Assembly: GCA_023229795.1 (NCBI GenBank)
Contig: JALNYP010000046.1
Location: 1-30,197, forward strand
DNA length: 30,197 bases
Origin: Syntrophobacterales bacterium
Lineage (GTDB): Bacteria; Desulfobacterota; Desulfobaccia; Desulfobaccales; 0-14-0-80-60-11
Direction: 5' to 3'
Position 1 is the stretch's first letter; every line of letters starts with the position of its first letter. The translations under genes were made by a program, and so were the position numbers. The notes beneath the pieces were generated by a model, which saw nothing but the letters and a program-made list of their open reading frames with translations, was not told where the DNA came from and did no database searches. This document shows positions 1 through 7,434 of the stretch, piece after piece.

Positions 1-2
1 TA

Positions 3-548
3 GAAAAGTTCGTCAAATACATCCCTCCGACAGAGGACATTGAACAGGTCCTGACCCTGGCTGACGAATCGGGGAGGACTTATCTCACCGTGATCTGGCA
101 ATGTGTAGCACGGGTGCGGGAAATCAATAATCTCACTTGGGAGGACATTGATTTTCAACGGCGCCAGGTTAAGCTCTGGACCCGAAAAAAGAAGGGCGGC
201 AACCTCACTGACCGTCTAGTGGATATGACGGATCGTTGCTTTGCCGCCCTGAAGAAGGCCCAATGGAACCGTGACCCGCACTCCCCTTATGTTTTTACCA
301 ATCCGCTGATGGCCAAAAAGTACCCGGGAGAACCGGCGCGTTGGAAGTATGACTACCGAGACAAATTCTTCGACCGTCTCTGCCGGCTGGCCGGGGTTCG
401 GGAAATGGGGTATCATGCCTTGCGGCATCACAAGGCTTCAGAGATGGCGGATCAAGGGATGTCTTTACCCTATATCAAGGAACAGCTAGGCCACGAGGAT
501 ATTTCCACTACGTCGCGGTACCTTCAATCGTTGGGGATCAAGAGGTAA
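3..548 (+). CDS. Tyrosine recombinase/integrase, 5'-truncated by window edge
   Basis: This is the catalytic domain of a phage-type tyrosine recombinase, which performs site-specific strand exchange. The reading frame is open from base 3, so the N-terminal arm/core-binding part lies outside the window; a GTG at 90 is internal, not the start. Visible family features are the first catalytic Arg in the ARVREINNLTWEDID segment (the usual R-x-E-I-x-x-L-x-W-x-D-I-D box), the HALRH box (His-x-x-Arg) near 410-430, the GHEDISTT segment, and the nucleophilic Tyr in SRYLQ near 520, 25-30 bases before the TAA stop. It is followed after 5 bases by the YkgJ-like gene on the same strand. About 410 bases downstream is a tRNA-Arg gene whose 3' end points at it, so it may be the integrase of an element inserted at that tRNA (inference). 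Which element it belongs to cannot be decided from the window. Confidence 0.88.
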   Translation, partial: EKFVKYIPPTEDIEQVLTLADESGRTYLTVIWQCVARVREINNLTWEDIDFQRRQVKLWTRKKKGGNLTDRLVDMTDRCFAALKKAQWNRDPHSPYVFTNPLMAKKYPGEPARWKYDYRDKFFDRLCRLAGVREMGYHALRHHKASEMADQGMSLPYIKEQLGHEDISTTSRYLQSLGIKR

Positions 549-553
549 GGCCT

Positions 554-907
554 ATGTCAGAATTTAAGTGTAAACAGTGTGGGAATTGTTGCTTGCATCT
601 GGCGGTCTGTGAAACCGGGAAAGCGAACGAAGAAGATATCTCCAGGTGGGAAAGCGAAGGCAGGTATGACATCCTGAGGTGGGTAAGCATCTTTGACTAT
701 GGAAAGGAAGGAAGAGCAGGGGATTTTTTATGGATTAACCCTAAAACGGGTGAGGATGCCAATCGTTGTCCATTCCTAAGAAAAGTGAGGAACCAGAATA
801 AGTATAAATGCCTGATTCAAGACACCAAACCAGAGTTTTGCAGACAATATCCCGAGGATCAGGAATTTGCCTTAAAAACAGGCTGTAAGGGGTTTGATCA
901 GAAATAA
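554..907 (+). CDS. YkgJ-family cysteine-cluster (putative Zn/Fe-binding) protein
   Basis: A 117-residue protein with the family's cysteine pattern: CKQCGNCC at residues 6-13, a central RCPFL, then CLIQDTKPEFCRQYP and a last Cys in TGCKGF. This matches the YkgJ/UPF0153 group of putative zinc- or iron-chelating proteins, whose biochemical role is poorly defined. The ATG lies 5 bases after the integrase stop, so the two genes are probably co-transcribed. The base composition is AT-richer than that of priA to the right, in line with cargo of an integrated element. I see no signal peptide or membrane segment, so it is expected to be cytoplasmic. Function beyond metal binding is unknown. Confidence 0.8.
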   Translation: MSEFKCKQCGNCCLHLAVCETGKANEEDISRWESEGRYDILRWVSIFDYGKEGRAGDFLWINPKTGEDANRCPFLRKVRNQNKYKCLIQDTKPEFCRQYPEDQEFALKTGCKGFDQK

Positions 908-961
908 AGTCCTCCCCGTTTTCCTCCCCGCTCATTTTCCACTTTCTGAAACCTGCATGGT

Positions 962-1038
962 TGGCGCGCCCGAGAGGATTCGAACCTCCGACACACGGAT
1001 TCGTAGTCCGTTGCTCTATCCAGCTGAGCTACGGGCGC
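962..1038 (-). tRNA. tRNA-Arg (anticodon ACG)
   Basis: Read on the minus strand, the sequence folds as a full cloverleaf. It has a 7-bp acceptor stem GCGCCCG/CGGGCGC, a D arm with GCTCAGCTGGATAGAGC, a 5-bp anticodon stem ACGGA/TCCGT closing the loop CTACGAA, and a T arm GGAGG-TTCGAAT-CCTCT. The anticodon is ACG, which reads Arg CGN codons after A34 deamination. The discriminator is G and the CCA end is encoded (962-964), giving 77 nt. A good sigma-70 promoter lies just upstream at 1079-1107. The 3' half faces the recombinase gene, so this gene is a candidate attachment site for the element on the left. Confidence 0.97.
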
Positions 1039-1078
1039 GTGGTTGGTGGTGCCTGGCAGATCGATTTCTAACCTAGAA

Positions 1079-1107
1079 TTTATAACTCTTGAGCGTGAAA
1101 AGGTCAA
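1079..1107 (-). promoter_or_regulatory. Sigma-70 promoter for tRNA-Arg
   Basis: On the minus strand TTGACC (1102-1107) is separated by exactly 17 bases from TATAAA (1079-1084). The -35 box has 5 of 6 consensus bases and the -10 box 5 of 6. Predicted initiation near 1072 gives a leader of about 34 nt before the tRNA 5' end at 1038. Spacing and position make it the obvious tRNA promoter. Confidence 0.8.
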
Positions 1108-1209
1108 CTGGTTATCGCCGGCAAGCGGGCGAATATCCGGCTGATGCAACCGGGTCCGGCAGCCTGCTTATACCAGGTGGCGCTCATAAAGGTGATTTAT
1201 CTTCTCCAG

Positions 1210-1230
1210 GGGCGGACCAGGTGTCCGCCC
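1210..1230. repeat. Perfect 8-bp inverted repeat downstream of priA
   Basis: GGGCGGAC (1210-1217) and GTCCGCCC (1223-1230) form an 8-bp hairpin with a 5-nt loop, about 70 bases beyond the priA stop. Neither flank carries a run of T, so it is not a canonical intrinsic terminator. It could still act as a 3'-end stabiliser for priA mRNA. Apart from this hairpin and the tRNA promoter, I see nothing in the 1039-1299 spacer. Confidence 0.4.
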
Positions 1231-1299
1231 TCAATTTAGGGCGCAGACGCAGGTGCCCCCGCGGGCAAGGCTATTTTGCCTCTGGGGCGCAACTTTGGA

Positions 1300-3543
1300 T
1301 TAAAACAGGGTGGCCGGGTCGATATCCAGACTGAGGCTGAGGCGGGAGCGGGGGGCCGCGATCCAGGCCTGGCGCAGATGGAGGAGCAGCTTGAGCAGGG
1401 CAGGGCGGCCGCAGCTTTTGATCAGGATCTGCCAGCGGAAGCGGCCCTGGAGGCGGGTGAGGCCCGCGGGAGCCGGCCCCAGGAGGCGCACCCGGGCGCG
1501 CAGGTCCTGATCCTGGGTGCGCAGGCGCTCGAGGGCGGCGGCCAGGCGCCGGGCCTCCCGGGCCACGGGCTCTTCTTCCAGGCCGCTGATGCGCACCAGG
1601 GCCAGGCGGGTAAACGGCGGGTAGCCCAGTTGCCGCCGGCTCTGCAACTCTCGGTCAAAAAAAGCCTGGTAATCCTGGGACTGCACGGTCTGAAAGACGT
1701 AGTGGTCCGGCTGATAGGTCTGGATGATGACGGTCCCCTTGGCCGCGCCCCGGCCGGCCCGTCCCGCCACCTGGGACAGGAGTTGGAAGGTGCGCTCCCC
1801 GGCATGATACTCCGGAAAGAAGAGACTGAGATCGGCGGCGATGACCCCCACCAGGGTCACCTGGGGGAAATGGTGGCCTTTGGTGATCATCTGGGTGCCC
1901 ACCAGGAGATCCAGATTGCCGGCGGCAAAGTCGTCCAACACCTTGAGGGCCCGGCGGCTGTCGGGGGCGGTGTCCCGGTCCAGGCGGGCCACCCGGGCCT
2001 GGGGCAGCAGACGCTTGAGCTCGGATTCGACCTTTTCGGTGCCCGCGCCGTAGCGTTTGATGGCGGTGGACTGGCAATGGGGGCAGCGCTCAGGCACCGC
2101 TGCGCTATAGCCGCAGTAATGGCAGACCAGGCGATCCTGGGCCCGGTGGTGGGTCAGGGCCACGCTGCACTGGTGGCACTCAAACACCCGGCCGCAGAAG
2201 AGGCAGAAGACCGCCCGGGCGTAGCCCCGGCGATTAAGGAAGAGCAGAGCCTGTTCGCCCCGGCCGAGCACTTCCTCGAGGGCGGTGAGCAGGGGGCGGG
2301 AGATGATCTTGAGGGCAGGCTCGCCCCGCTGGGCGCGCAAGTCCACCAGCCGGATGTCGGGCAGGGACTGGGGCGTGACCCGGCGAGCCAGGTTGAGATA
2401 CTGATATTTTCCTTCCAGGGCGTGGTAATAGGTGGTCACCTGAGGGGTGGCAGAGACCAGGACCACCGCGGCCGCGGCCAGCTTGCCCCGATAGAGGGCC
2501 ACGTCCCGGGCCTGGTAGAGGAGACCGCCTTCCTGTTTGTAGGAGGGGTCGTGCTCCTCATCCACCACCACCAGGCCCAGGCGGGGCAGAGGGGCAAAGA
2601 CCGCGGACCGGGCTCCCACCACAATGTCGGCCTCGCCCGCAGAGAGGCGGCGCCACTGCTCCGCCCGGCAGGACTCGGACAGGCCGCTGTGGAGCAGCGC
2701 CACCCGGGGGCCGAACCGTTGCTGAAAGGCCCGGGCCACGGGGTGGGTCAGGGCGATTTCGGGGGCCAGGACCAGCACTTGGCGACCTTGCGCGAGGGTA
2801 TGGGCGGCCGCGGCCAGATAGACCTCGGTTTTGCCGCTGGCGGTGACGCCGTGCAGCAGAAACGGGGCGAAGACGTGTTCGTCAATCCCCTGGATAATGG
2901 CGCCCAGGGCCTTTTCCTGATCGGGAACCAGGGTGAGCCGCGCCTCTTCCAGGGGCGGGGGAGTCTCGTCCAAGGGAGCGCGGAAGCAGGCGCGGTCTTC
3001 AAGTCCGATCAGGGCTCGCGCGGCCAGCCGCCGCAAGCTGTCGCGACAGGCGGGGAAACGGGCCTGGAGGTCTGTAACCGCAGTGGGACCGGACTCCCGG
3101 AGGTACTCCAGGAGGGCCCGGGACTTGGGCCCCAGGCGCGACGGCAGAGGCTCCCCCTGAGGCTGATCCAGAGGACAAGCCCAGAGTTCCCGGCGGGGCC
3201 GGACCGGGGTGGCCGCACCGGGGATGATGAAGCTCAAGGCCTCTCCCAGGGGATACTGATAGTAATCCGCCACCCAGCGGAACAGGGGCACCATGGCGGG
3301 GCCGAAGCGGGGGATGGGGTCGAGGACCTCCCGGATATCCCTGAGGGTGCCCGGCGGGGCTTCAAGGGTCGGCCCCAGGAGATAGCCGGTGACCTGGCGG
3401 CGGCCCACCGGCACCCGGACCAGGCTCCCCACCTGCGCGGTCAGGGCGGCCGGCAGCCGATAGGTCAGGGGGTGGAACAGGGGCAGGGCCACCGCCACTT
3501 CCCATAACTCAGAGGCAGGGGCCGGGCTGTCGATAACCATCAT
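1300..3543 (-). CDS. priA: Primosomal replication-restart helicase PriA
   Basis: PriA recognises stalled or collapsed forks and D-loops and reloads the replisome; it is a superfamily 2 3'-5' DNA helicase. The protein has 747 residues, close to the family norm. An N-terminal DNA-binding domain (about 1-110) is followed by Walker A GVTASGKT (232-239), the DEEH box (328-331) with the following SYKQE, and the helicase motif QVAGRAGR (591-598). Eight cysteines at about 447-490 (CLFC, CHQC, CHYC, CPHC) match the two zinc sites inserted in the helicase core. Two adjacent ATG codons (3543 and 3540) are possible starts, and neither has a strong Shine-Dalgarno sequence. It is transcribed divergently from scpB. 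The strong GC bias generates a 743-codon open frame on the opposite strand, which is an artefact. Confidence 0.96.
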   Translation of the reverse strand: MMVIDSPAPASELWEVAVALPLFHPLTYRLPAALTAQVGSLVRVPVGRRQVTGYLLGPTLEAPPGTLRDIREVLDPIPRFGPAMVPLFRWVADYYQYPLGEALSFIIPGAATPVRPRRELWACPLDQPQGEPLPSRLGPKSRALLEYLRESGPTAVTDLQARFPACRDSLRRLAARALIGLEDRACFRAPLDETPPPLEEARLTLVPDQEKALGAIIQGIDEHVFAPFLLHGVTASGKTEVYLAAAAHTLAQGRQVLVLAPEIALTHPVARAFQQRFGPRVALLHSGLSESCRAEQWRRLSAGEADIVVGARSAVFAPLPRLGLVVVDEEHDPSYKQEGGLLYQARDVALYRGKLAAAAVVLVSATPQVTTYYHALEGKYQYLNLARRVTPQSLPDIRLVDLRAQRGEPALKIISRPLLTALEEVLGRGEQALLFLNRRGYARAVFCLFCGRVFECHQCSVALTHHRAQDRLVCHYCGYSAAVPERCPHCQSTAIKRYGAGTEKVESELKRLLPQARVARLDRDTAPDSRRALKVLDDFAAGNLDLLVGTQMITKGHHFPQVTLVGVIAADLSLFFPEYHAGERTFQLLSQVAGRAGRGAAKGTVIIQTYQPDHYVFQTVQSQDYQAFFDRELQSRRQLGYPPFTRLALVRISGLEEEPVAREARRLAAALERLRTQDQDLRARVRLLGPAPAGLTRLQGRFRWQILIKSCGRPALLKLLLHLRQAWIAAPRSRLSLSLDIDPATLF

Positions 3544-3707
3544 GGACCGATCCGTTCAAGGGGGCCAAAAGCGCGGGGCAGCCGGCTCTTAGCTTGAAGA
3601 TAATTTAGTTACTTTTCCTGAGGAGGATGGTATCAATTACCGCATTACCTGGCAAATAGATAACTTGCGGCCAGCCGGTCCGCAGCCGGCTCAAGGAGCG
3701 AGGGAAT

Positions 3708-4487
3708 ATGGAATTCATCACGGTGGCTTTAGCTGGTCATATCGGGACCATCACCTTTAATCATGACCTGAAGTGCAACTGCCTGGGGCGTACCCTGATC
3801 AATGAGTTGATCAAGGGCGTAAACGAGCTGGTCTACGAGCAGGCGCGGGTGATCGTGCTTCGGGCCCATCCCGGGGCCAAGGTCTGGTCCGCGGGCCACG
3901 ATATCGGGGAATTTCCCCGGCCCGGCCGGGACCCTCTGGCCTATAATGATCCCCTGGAGCAGGCCATCCGGGCCATCCAGCGCTGCCCCCGTCCGGTGAT
4001 CGCCATGATCGAGGGGACGGTGTGGGGCGGGGCCTGCGAGTTGGCCTTTGTCTGCGATATCCTGATCGGCACCGAAAAGACCTCTTTTGCCATTACCCCG
4101 GCGCGGCTGGGGGTCCCTTACAATCCCTCGGGTATTCTGCACGTCCTCAACAAGCTGGGCGGCGCCCTGGCCCGGGAGATGTTTTTTACGGCCCAGCCGG
4201 TGACCGGCGAACGCGCCGCGCGGATCGGCATTCTCAACCATCTGGTCCCGGTGGCGGAACTGGAAGATTTCACCTATGCCTTGGCCGGCCAAATCGCCCA
4301 AAATTCTCCCCTCAGCATCTCGGTCATCAAGGAGCAGTTGCACATTCTGAGCAATGCCCTGCCGCTGTCCCCCGAGACCTTCGAGCGCATCCAGGGGCTG
4401 CGCCGTATCGTCTATGACAGCCAGGACTACTTGGAAGGGCAGAAGGCCTTTTTGGAGAAGCGGCCGCCGGTGTTCAAGGGGGAGTGA
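3708..4487 (+). CDS. scpB: Methylmalonyl-CoA decarboxylase (crotonase superfamily)
   Basis: A 259-residue crotonase-fold protein. It resembles methylmalonyl-CoA decarboxylase (ScpB/YgfG), which converts (R)-methylmalonyl-CoA to propionyl-CoA and CO2, more than generic enoyl-CoA hydratases. Evidence is the KVWSAGHDI segment (oxyanion-hole and CoA-binding region, about 58-66), the second oxyanion loop EGTVWGGACELAF (about 103-115), and the ARLGVPYNPSGILH segment (about 131-144), whose Tyr belongs to the decarboxylase signature. Hydratase-type catalytic Glu positions are not evident. The length equals that of the E. coli enzyme within a few residues. AAGGAG at 3693-3698 is 9 bases before the ATG. 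It stands alone between divergent priA and the restriction-modification cassette. An alternative is another acyl-CoA decarboxylase or hydratase of the same superfamily. Confidence 0.82.
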   Translation: MEFITVALAGHIGTITFNHDLKCNCLGRTLINELIKGVNELVYEQARVIVLRAHPGAKVWSAGHDIGEFPRPGRDPLAYNDPLEQAIRAIQRCPRPVIAMIEGTVWGGACELAFVCDILIGTEKTSFAITPARLGVPYNPSGILHVLNKLGGALAREMFFTAQPVTGERAARIGILNHLVPVAELEDFTYALAGQIAQNSPLSISVIKEQLHILSNALPLSPETFERIQGLRRIVYDSQDYLEGQKAFLEKRPPVFKGE

Positions 4488-4526
4488 GAGTGGTTGGGGG
4501 TATATTTACTATGTTAGACACCAGAA

Positions 4527-4555
4527 TTGACTGCTCATTTGCGTCGTGCTACTGT
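4527..4555 (+). promoter_or_regulatory. Possible promoter of the restriction-modification operon
   Basis: TTGACT (4527-4532) lies 17 bases before TACTGT (4550-4555), placing initiation about 15 bases upstream of the ATG at 4578. The -35 match is good and the -10 moderate. If it is real, the TTG at 4527 that extends the methylase frame is promoter DNA and not a start codon. Confidence 0.4.
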
Positions 4556-4577
4556 AACTACTAACGGAGTTTTGAAT

Positions 4578-6080
4578 ATGAGATTGGTTGAGTTTGCTCA
4601 CTCGAGTGGATTAGCCGCTATCCAGACATTGCAGAGGAAAGAGCAAAAGAATTTTGGCCAATTCATGACCCCTCCGGATGTTGCTCGGTTTATGGCACAA
4701 CGGTGCCTGCCCACGGAATGCCCAGAAATAATCCGTATTCTCGATCCGGCAGCAGGCGCTGGCATATTGAGCGCCGCAGTCATTGAATGCTTACTCAATC
4801 AGGCAAGACTTCCGAGGCAAATCCACGTCATGCTCTATGAGTTGGATGGCCGGCTTATCCCGGCACTCCGCAAGTTAGTGAAACGGATGCGCCAACGGGC
4901 TCATAACCGCGGAGTCACTCTAAAAGTCTCTATAAATAATTGTGATTTCCTGCTGTCACCCATTGCAACTGCCCGTAAACCAATAGTAGATATCATCATC
5001 GCCAATCCTCCCTATTTTAAGTTAAGTGCCACTGACCCGAGAGCCTTGGCACATGCATATGCCGTTTATGGCCAGCCCAATATTTATGGGTTATTTATGG
5101 CGGTATGTGCCAGCTTACTTGCCCCGTCCGGCCGCTGGTGTTTCATTACACCTCGTAGTTGGACTAACGGCCTATATTTCTCATCTGTCCGTCGTTATCT
5201 TTTTTGCTGGTTACACATCGACGCAATCCACGTCTTTGAAAGCCGGCGGGATCATTTCACGGACGATCAAATTCTTCAAGAGGCAATGATAACCTGGGCA
5301 ACGGCCCAGGCTCAAACAAACGCGGAGATTGTAATCAGCTCAAGTGAGGGGTCATCTGACTTAGACCAAGCACGACTATTACGCTTGCCTTTTAATCGAG
5401 TAATCGGCCAGGATGAGGAAAGGATGGTCTCGTTACCCGTGGATATGCCGACTATTGATTTGACGCGATGGCATGCCACTCTTTTTACTTATGGGCTTAA
5501 GGTCAGCACTGGCCCTGTAGTAGCATTTCGCGCCAAAAGACACATCCATGAAATAGCATCCGCTGATTCTGTGCCTCTTCTCTGGATGCAACATATTAAA
5601 CATATGCTAATTAAATGGCCAATCAACAAAAAGAGCGAGCATATAGACAGTAATGCTGAGACAGCTTGGATGCTAGTGCCTAACACGAACCTCGTCGTCA
5701 TACGGCGGTTTAGCCCCAAGGAGGACGATCGCCGTATTACCGCCGCTCCGTATCTGGCCGGGACTCTGCCCGGAACGATGCTTGGCCTTGAGAATCATAC
5801 CAACTATATCTATCGGCCTGGCGGAGAACTGTCGGATGAGGAAACGAAAGGTTTGGCGGCTTTCTTGAACAGCAGAGTTGTGGACAGATACCTACGTACA
5901 GTGGCGGGCAATACCCAGGTGAATGCCACGGACCTCCGCAAACTGCCGCTCCCATCCCTGGAACTCTTGGTTGCAATTGGGCGCGCAATCTGTCCAGGAA
6001 CTAGCCTGCTCGCGGTAGATACCATTGTGGATTCGACCTTGCGTCCCCAGCAACCACGACATACTGTGGCAGCGAATTAA
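4578..6080 (+). CDS. N6-adenine DNA methyltransferase of a PstI/BsuBI-type system
   Basis: A 500-residue SAM-dependent DNA methylase that should protect host DNA from the adjacent endonuclease. Motif I is DPAAGAG (residues 56-62) and catalytic motif IV is NPPYF (143-147), in the gamma-class order typical of N6-adenine enzymes. The N-terminal KNFGQFMTPPDVARFMA segment is the usual lead-in of Eco57I/PstI-like methylases. Length is about that of known M.PstI and M.BsuBI. I place the start at ATG 4578, preceded by a CGGAG box 8 bases upstream; an upstream in-frame TTG at 4527 looks like a -35 element. It ends 2 bases before the endonuclease ATG. The region is clearly AT-richer than both flanks, which suggests horizontal acquisition. 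Recognition of CTGCAG is inferred from the partner's family only. Confidence 0.88.
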   Translation: MRLVEFAHSSGLAAIQTLQRKEQKNFGQFMTPPDVARFMAQRCLPTECPEIIRILDPAAGAGILSAAVIECLLNQARLPRQIHVMLYELDGRLIPALRKLVKRMRQRAHNRGVTLKVSINNCDFLLSPIATARKPIVDIIIANPPYFKLSATDPRALAHAYAVYGQPNIYGLFMAVCASLLAPSGRWCFITPRSWTNGLYFSSVRRYLFCWLHIDAIHVFESRRDHFTDDQILQEAMITWATAQAQTNAEIVISSSEGSSDLDQARLLRLPFNRVIGQDEERMVSLPVDMPTIDLTRWHATLFTYGLKVSTGPVVAFRAKRHIHEIASADSVPLLWMQHIKHMLIKWPINKKSEHIDSNAETAWMLVPNTNLVVIRRFSPKEDDRRITAAPYLAGTLPGTMLGLENHTNYIYRPGGELSDEETKGLAAFLNSRVVDRYLRTVAGNTQVNATDLRKLPLPSLELLVAIGRAICPGTSLLAVDTIVDSTLRPQQPRHTVAAN

Positions 6081-6082
6081 TC

Positions 6083-7192
6083 ATGTCTAAAAAAACGAAA
6101 ATCGCAAAACCTCCACCGTCAACGTCGCCACTACCTTTGCTACCTTCAGTTGAAGAAGTTAGTCGCCGTTTGAAACTGATATTTCAAGAAACGTTTCCTG
6201 ATCGCAGTATCCTGGTCGGCACTATGGCTGCCCGAGTGATCTATGTCTTTCTTTATGGCGGCTTTATCGAAGGACAAGGCCGGTTTCTTCGCCCGTCACA
6301 TATTTATTTCTTTACGGAAGATCAAGCGGGAAAAACTACCAACGTCGATCGGAAGCTCTGGTTATTAATGGCTACTCGTCCCGGTTATCGGCCGGAAGGG
6401 AAACGGTGGTATGCCGATAATAGCCGGGAGACAATTCGTGATGATCTTATACGGAATCAACTGCTGCGCCTTGGCATTTCGCAGAAACTGCCTGGCTATC
6501 CCCCAACCTCCAGTTTACCGATTCATTATCTCTCTTCAGATTTTGCAGCGCTATTTGATCCGGAGCTTAATGATGCCGGGCTTAGTGCAGAAGCCAATAA
6601 ATGGCAATCAAGGCATTTGAATCAAGCAATCCTTCAGCGTATGGCTCTGCGGGCTCAAGGTATTCAGGCAAGAGGTGGGGACGTTCTCATTGAAATGCCG
6701 GATGGGGCAAGAATCCGCATCTCACCCGGTCCATCCTCTGAGATTATTAAGGGACTCATCGAGGATTTCACCTCAAGACATATGGAAAACCCTGCAGTCC
6801 TTTGGCTTAGCGCAAGCGATAAGAAATCCTATCCTCAATTCGTAGAACTTGCAGCGTCAGTAGGCTTGCGCTTCAATCTAAATGCAGAATTGCCGGATTT
6901 AATTCTTGCCGATCTGGGAGAAAATGTCCGTTTTTTGTTCTGTGAAGTTGTAGCTACCGATGGCGCAGTTACCGAGGCCCGTAAGCAGGCTCTTCTTGGT
7001 TTGGTGCGGCAATCAAATATTCCGCCAGATGCAGTTCAGTTCCTCTCCGCCTTTGAAGACCGGGAGGCAAGTGCTTTTCGAAAGAATTTCAGCCAACTGG
7101 CCATGGATTCATTAATCTGGTTTCGTACCGAACCTGATCTGTTAGTGATACTGAGTACGGCAGACCTAGATGCCCTTGATCCAAACACATAA
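6083..7192 (+). CDS. Type II restriction endonuclease, BsuBI/PstI family
   Basis: A 369-residue protein paired with the preceding methylase (2-base gap). The C-terminal third carries the BsuBI/PstI-type nuclease signature: PDLILADLGENV (271-282) with a candidate metal-binding Asp at 277, then FCEVVATDG (286-294) with the candidate catalytic Glu at 288, followed by AR-KQAL and later FLSAFEDR (320-327). This is the family's variant of the PD-(D/E)xK site, where the lysine is not in its usual place. The N-terminal half (about 20-190) is probably the helical DNA-binding part. It is somewhat longer than PstI or BsuBI, partly through a proline-rich N-terminal tail. It is predicted to cleave CTGCAG; that hexamer is present in the window (for example at 6792, inside this gene), as expected only if the methylase is active. 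A strong terminator follows. Confidence 0.85.
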   Translation: MSKKTKIAKPPPSTSPLPLLPSVEEVSRRLKLIFQETFPDRSILVGTMAARVIYVFLYGGFIEGQGRFLRPSHIYFFTEDQAGKTTNVDRKLWLLMATRPGYRPEGKRWYADNSRETIRDDLIRNQLLRLGISQKLPGYPPTSSLPIHYLSSDFAALFDPELNDAGLSAEANKWQSRHLNQAILQRMALRAQGIQARGGDVLIEMPDGARIRISPGPSSEIIKGLIEDFTSRHMENPAVLWLSASDKKSYPQFVELAASVGLRFNLNAELPDLILADLGENVRFLFCEVVATDGAVTEARKQALLGLVRQSNIPPDAVQFLSAFEDREASAFRKNFSQLAMDSLIWFRTEPDLLVILSTADLDALDPNT

Positions 7193-7224
7193 ACACGGGC
7201 AAAAAAAATTTCCAAACAAAACAG

Positions 7225-7263
7225 AAGGCCCCTAATCAGTTAAAGGGGCCTTGTTATTTTTTT
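7225..7263 (+). terminator. Rho-independent terminator of the restriction-modification operon
   Basis: AAGGCCCCT (7225-7233) pairs perfectly over 9 bp with AGGGGCCTT (7244-7252) around a 10-nt loop. The stem is followed by GTTA and a run of seven T (7257-7263). It lies 33 bases after the endonuclease stop and closes the cassette. I see nothing recognisable between it and the activase gene stop at 7435. Confidence 0.9.
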
Positions 7264-7434
7264 GCCCTACTCGCTTCCAATAGGAGAGGCTATTGACTTG
7301 GGAGCAAAGCCATGCCTTTTTCTGGGGTGCCCAGGAACACGGTACAAAATGGTGCATAGAACATTCCGTACCTTCACTATCGCAAGTACCCTTCGCCTAT
7401 CCTAAGGCGGGCCGTGCCCCCTCCCCAAATTGAT

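Noticed and set aside
1276..3507. 743-codon open frame on the plus strand opposite priA
   Set aside because: Its composition is low-complexity (Gly/Ala/Gln/Arg-rich) without domains; it is the mirror of GC-biased codons in the well-supported priA gene.
4527..4577. TTG-initiated 17-residue extension of the methylase
   Set aside because: The TTG coincides with a likely -35 element, and the ATG at 4578 has a better ribosome site.
6792..6797. Avoidance of CTGCAG as a signature of the PstI-like system
   Set aside because: The hexamer occurs several times in the window (for example 6792, 11068, 11102, 24909), so no avoidance can be claimed.
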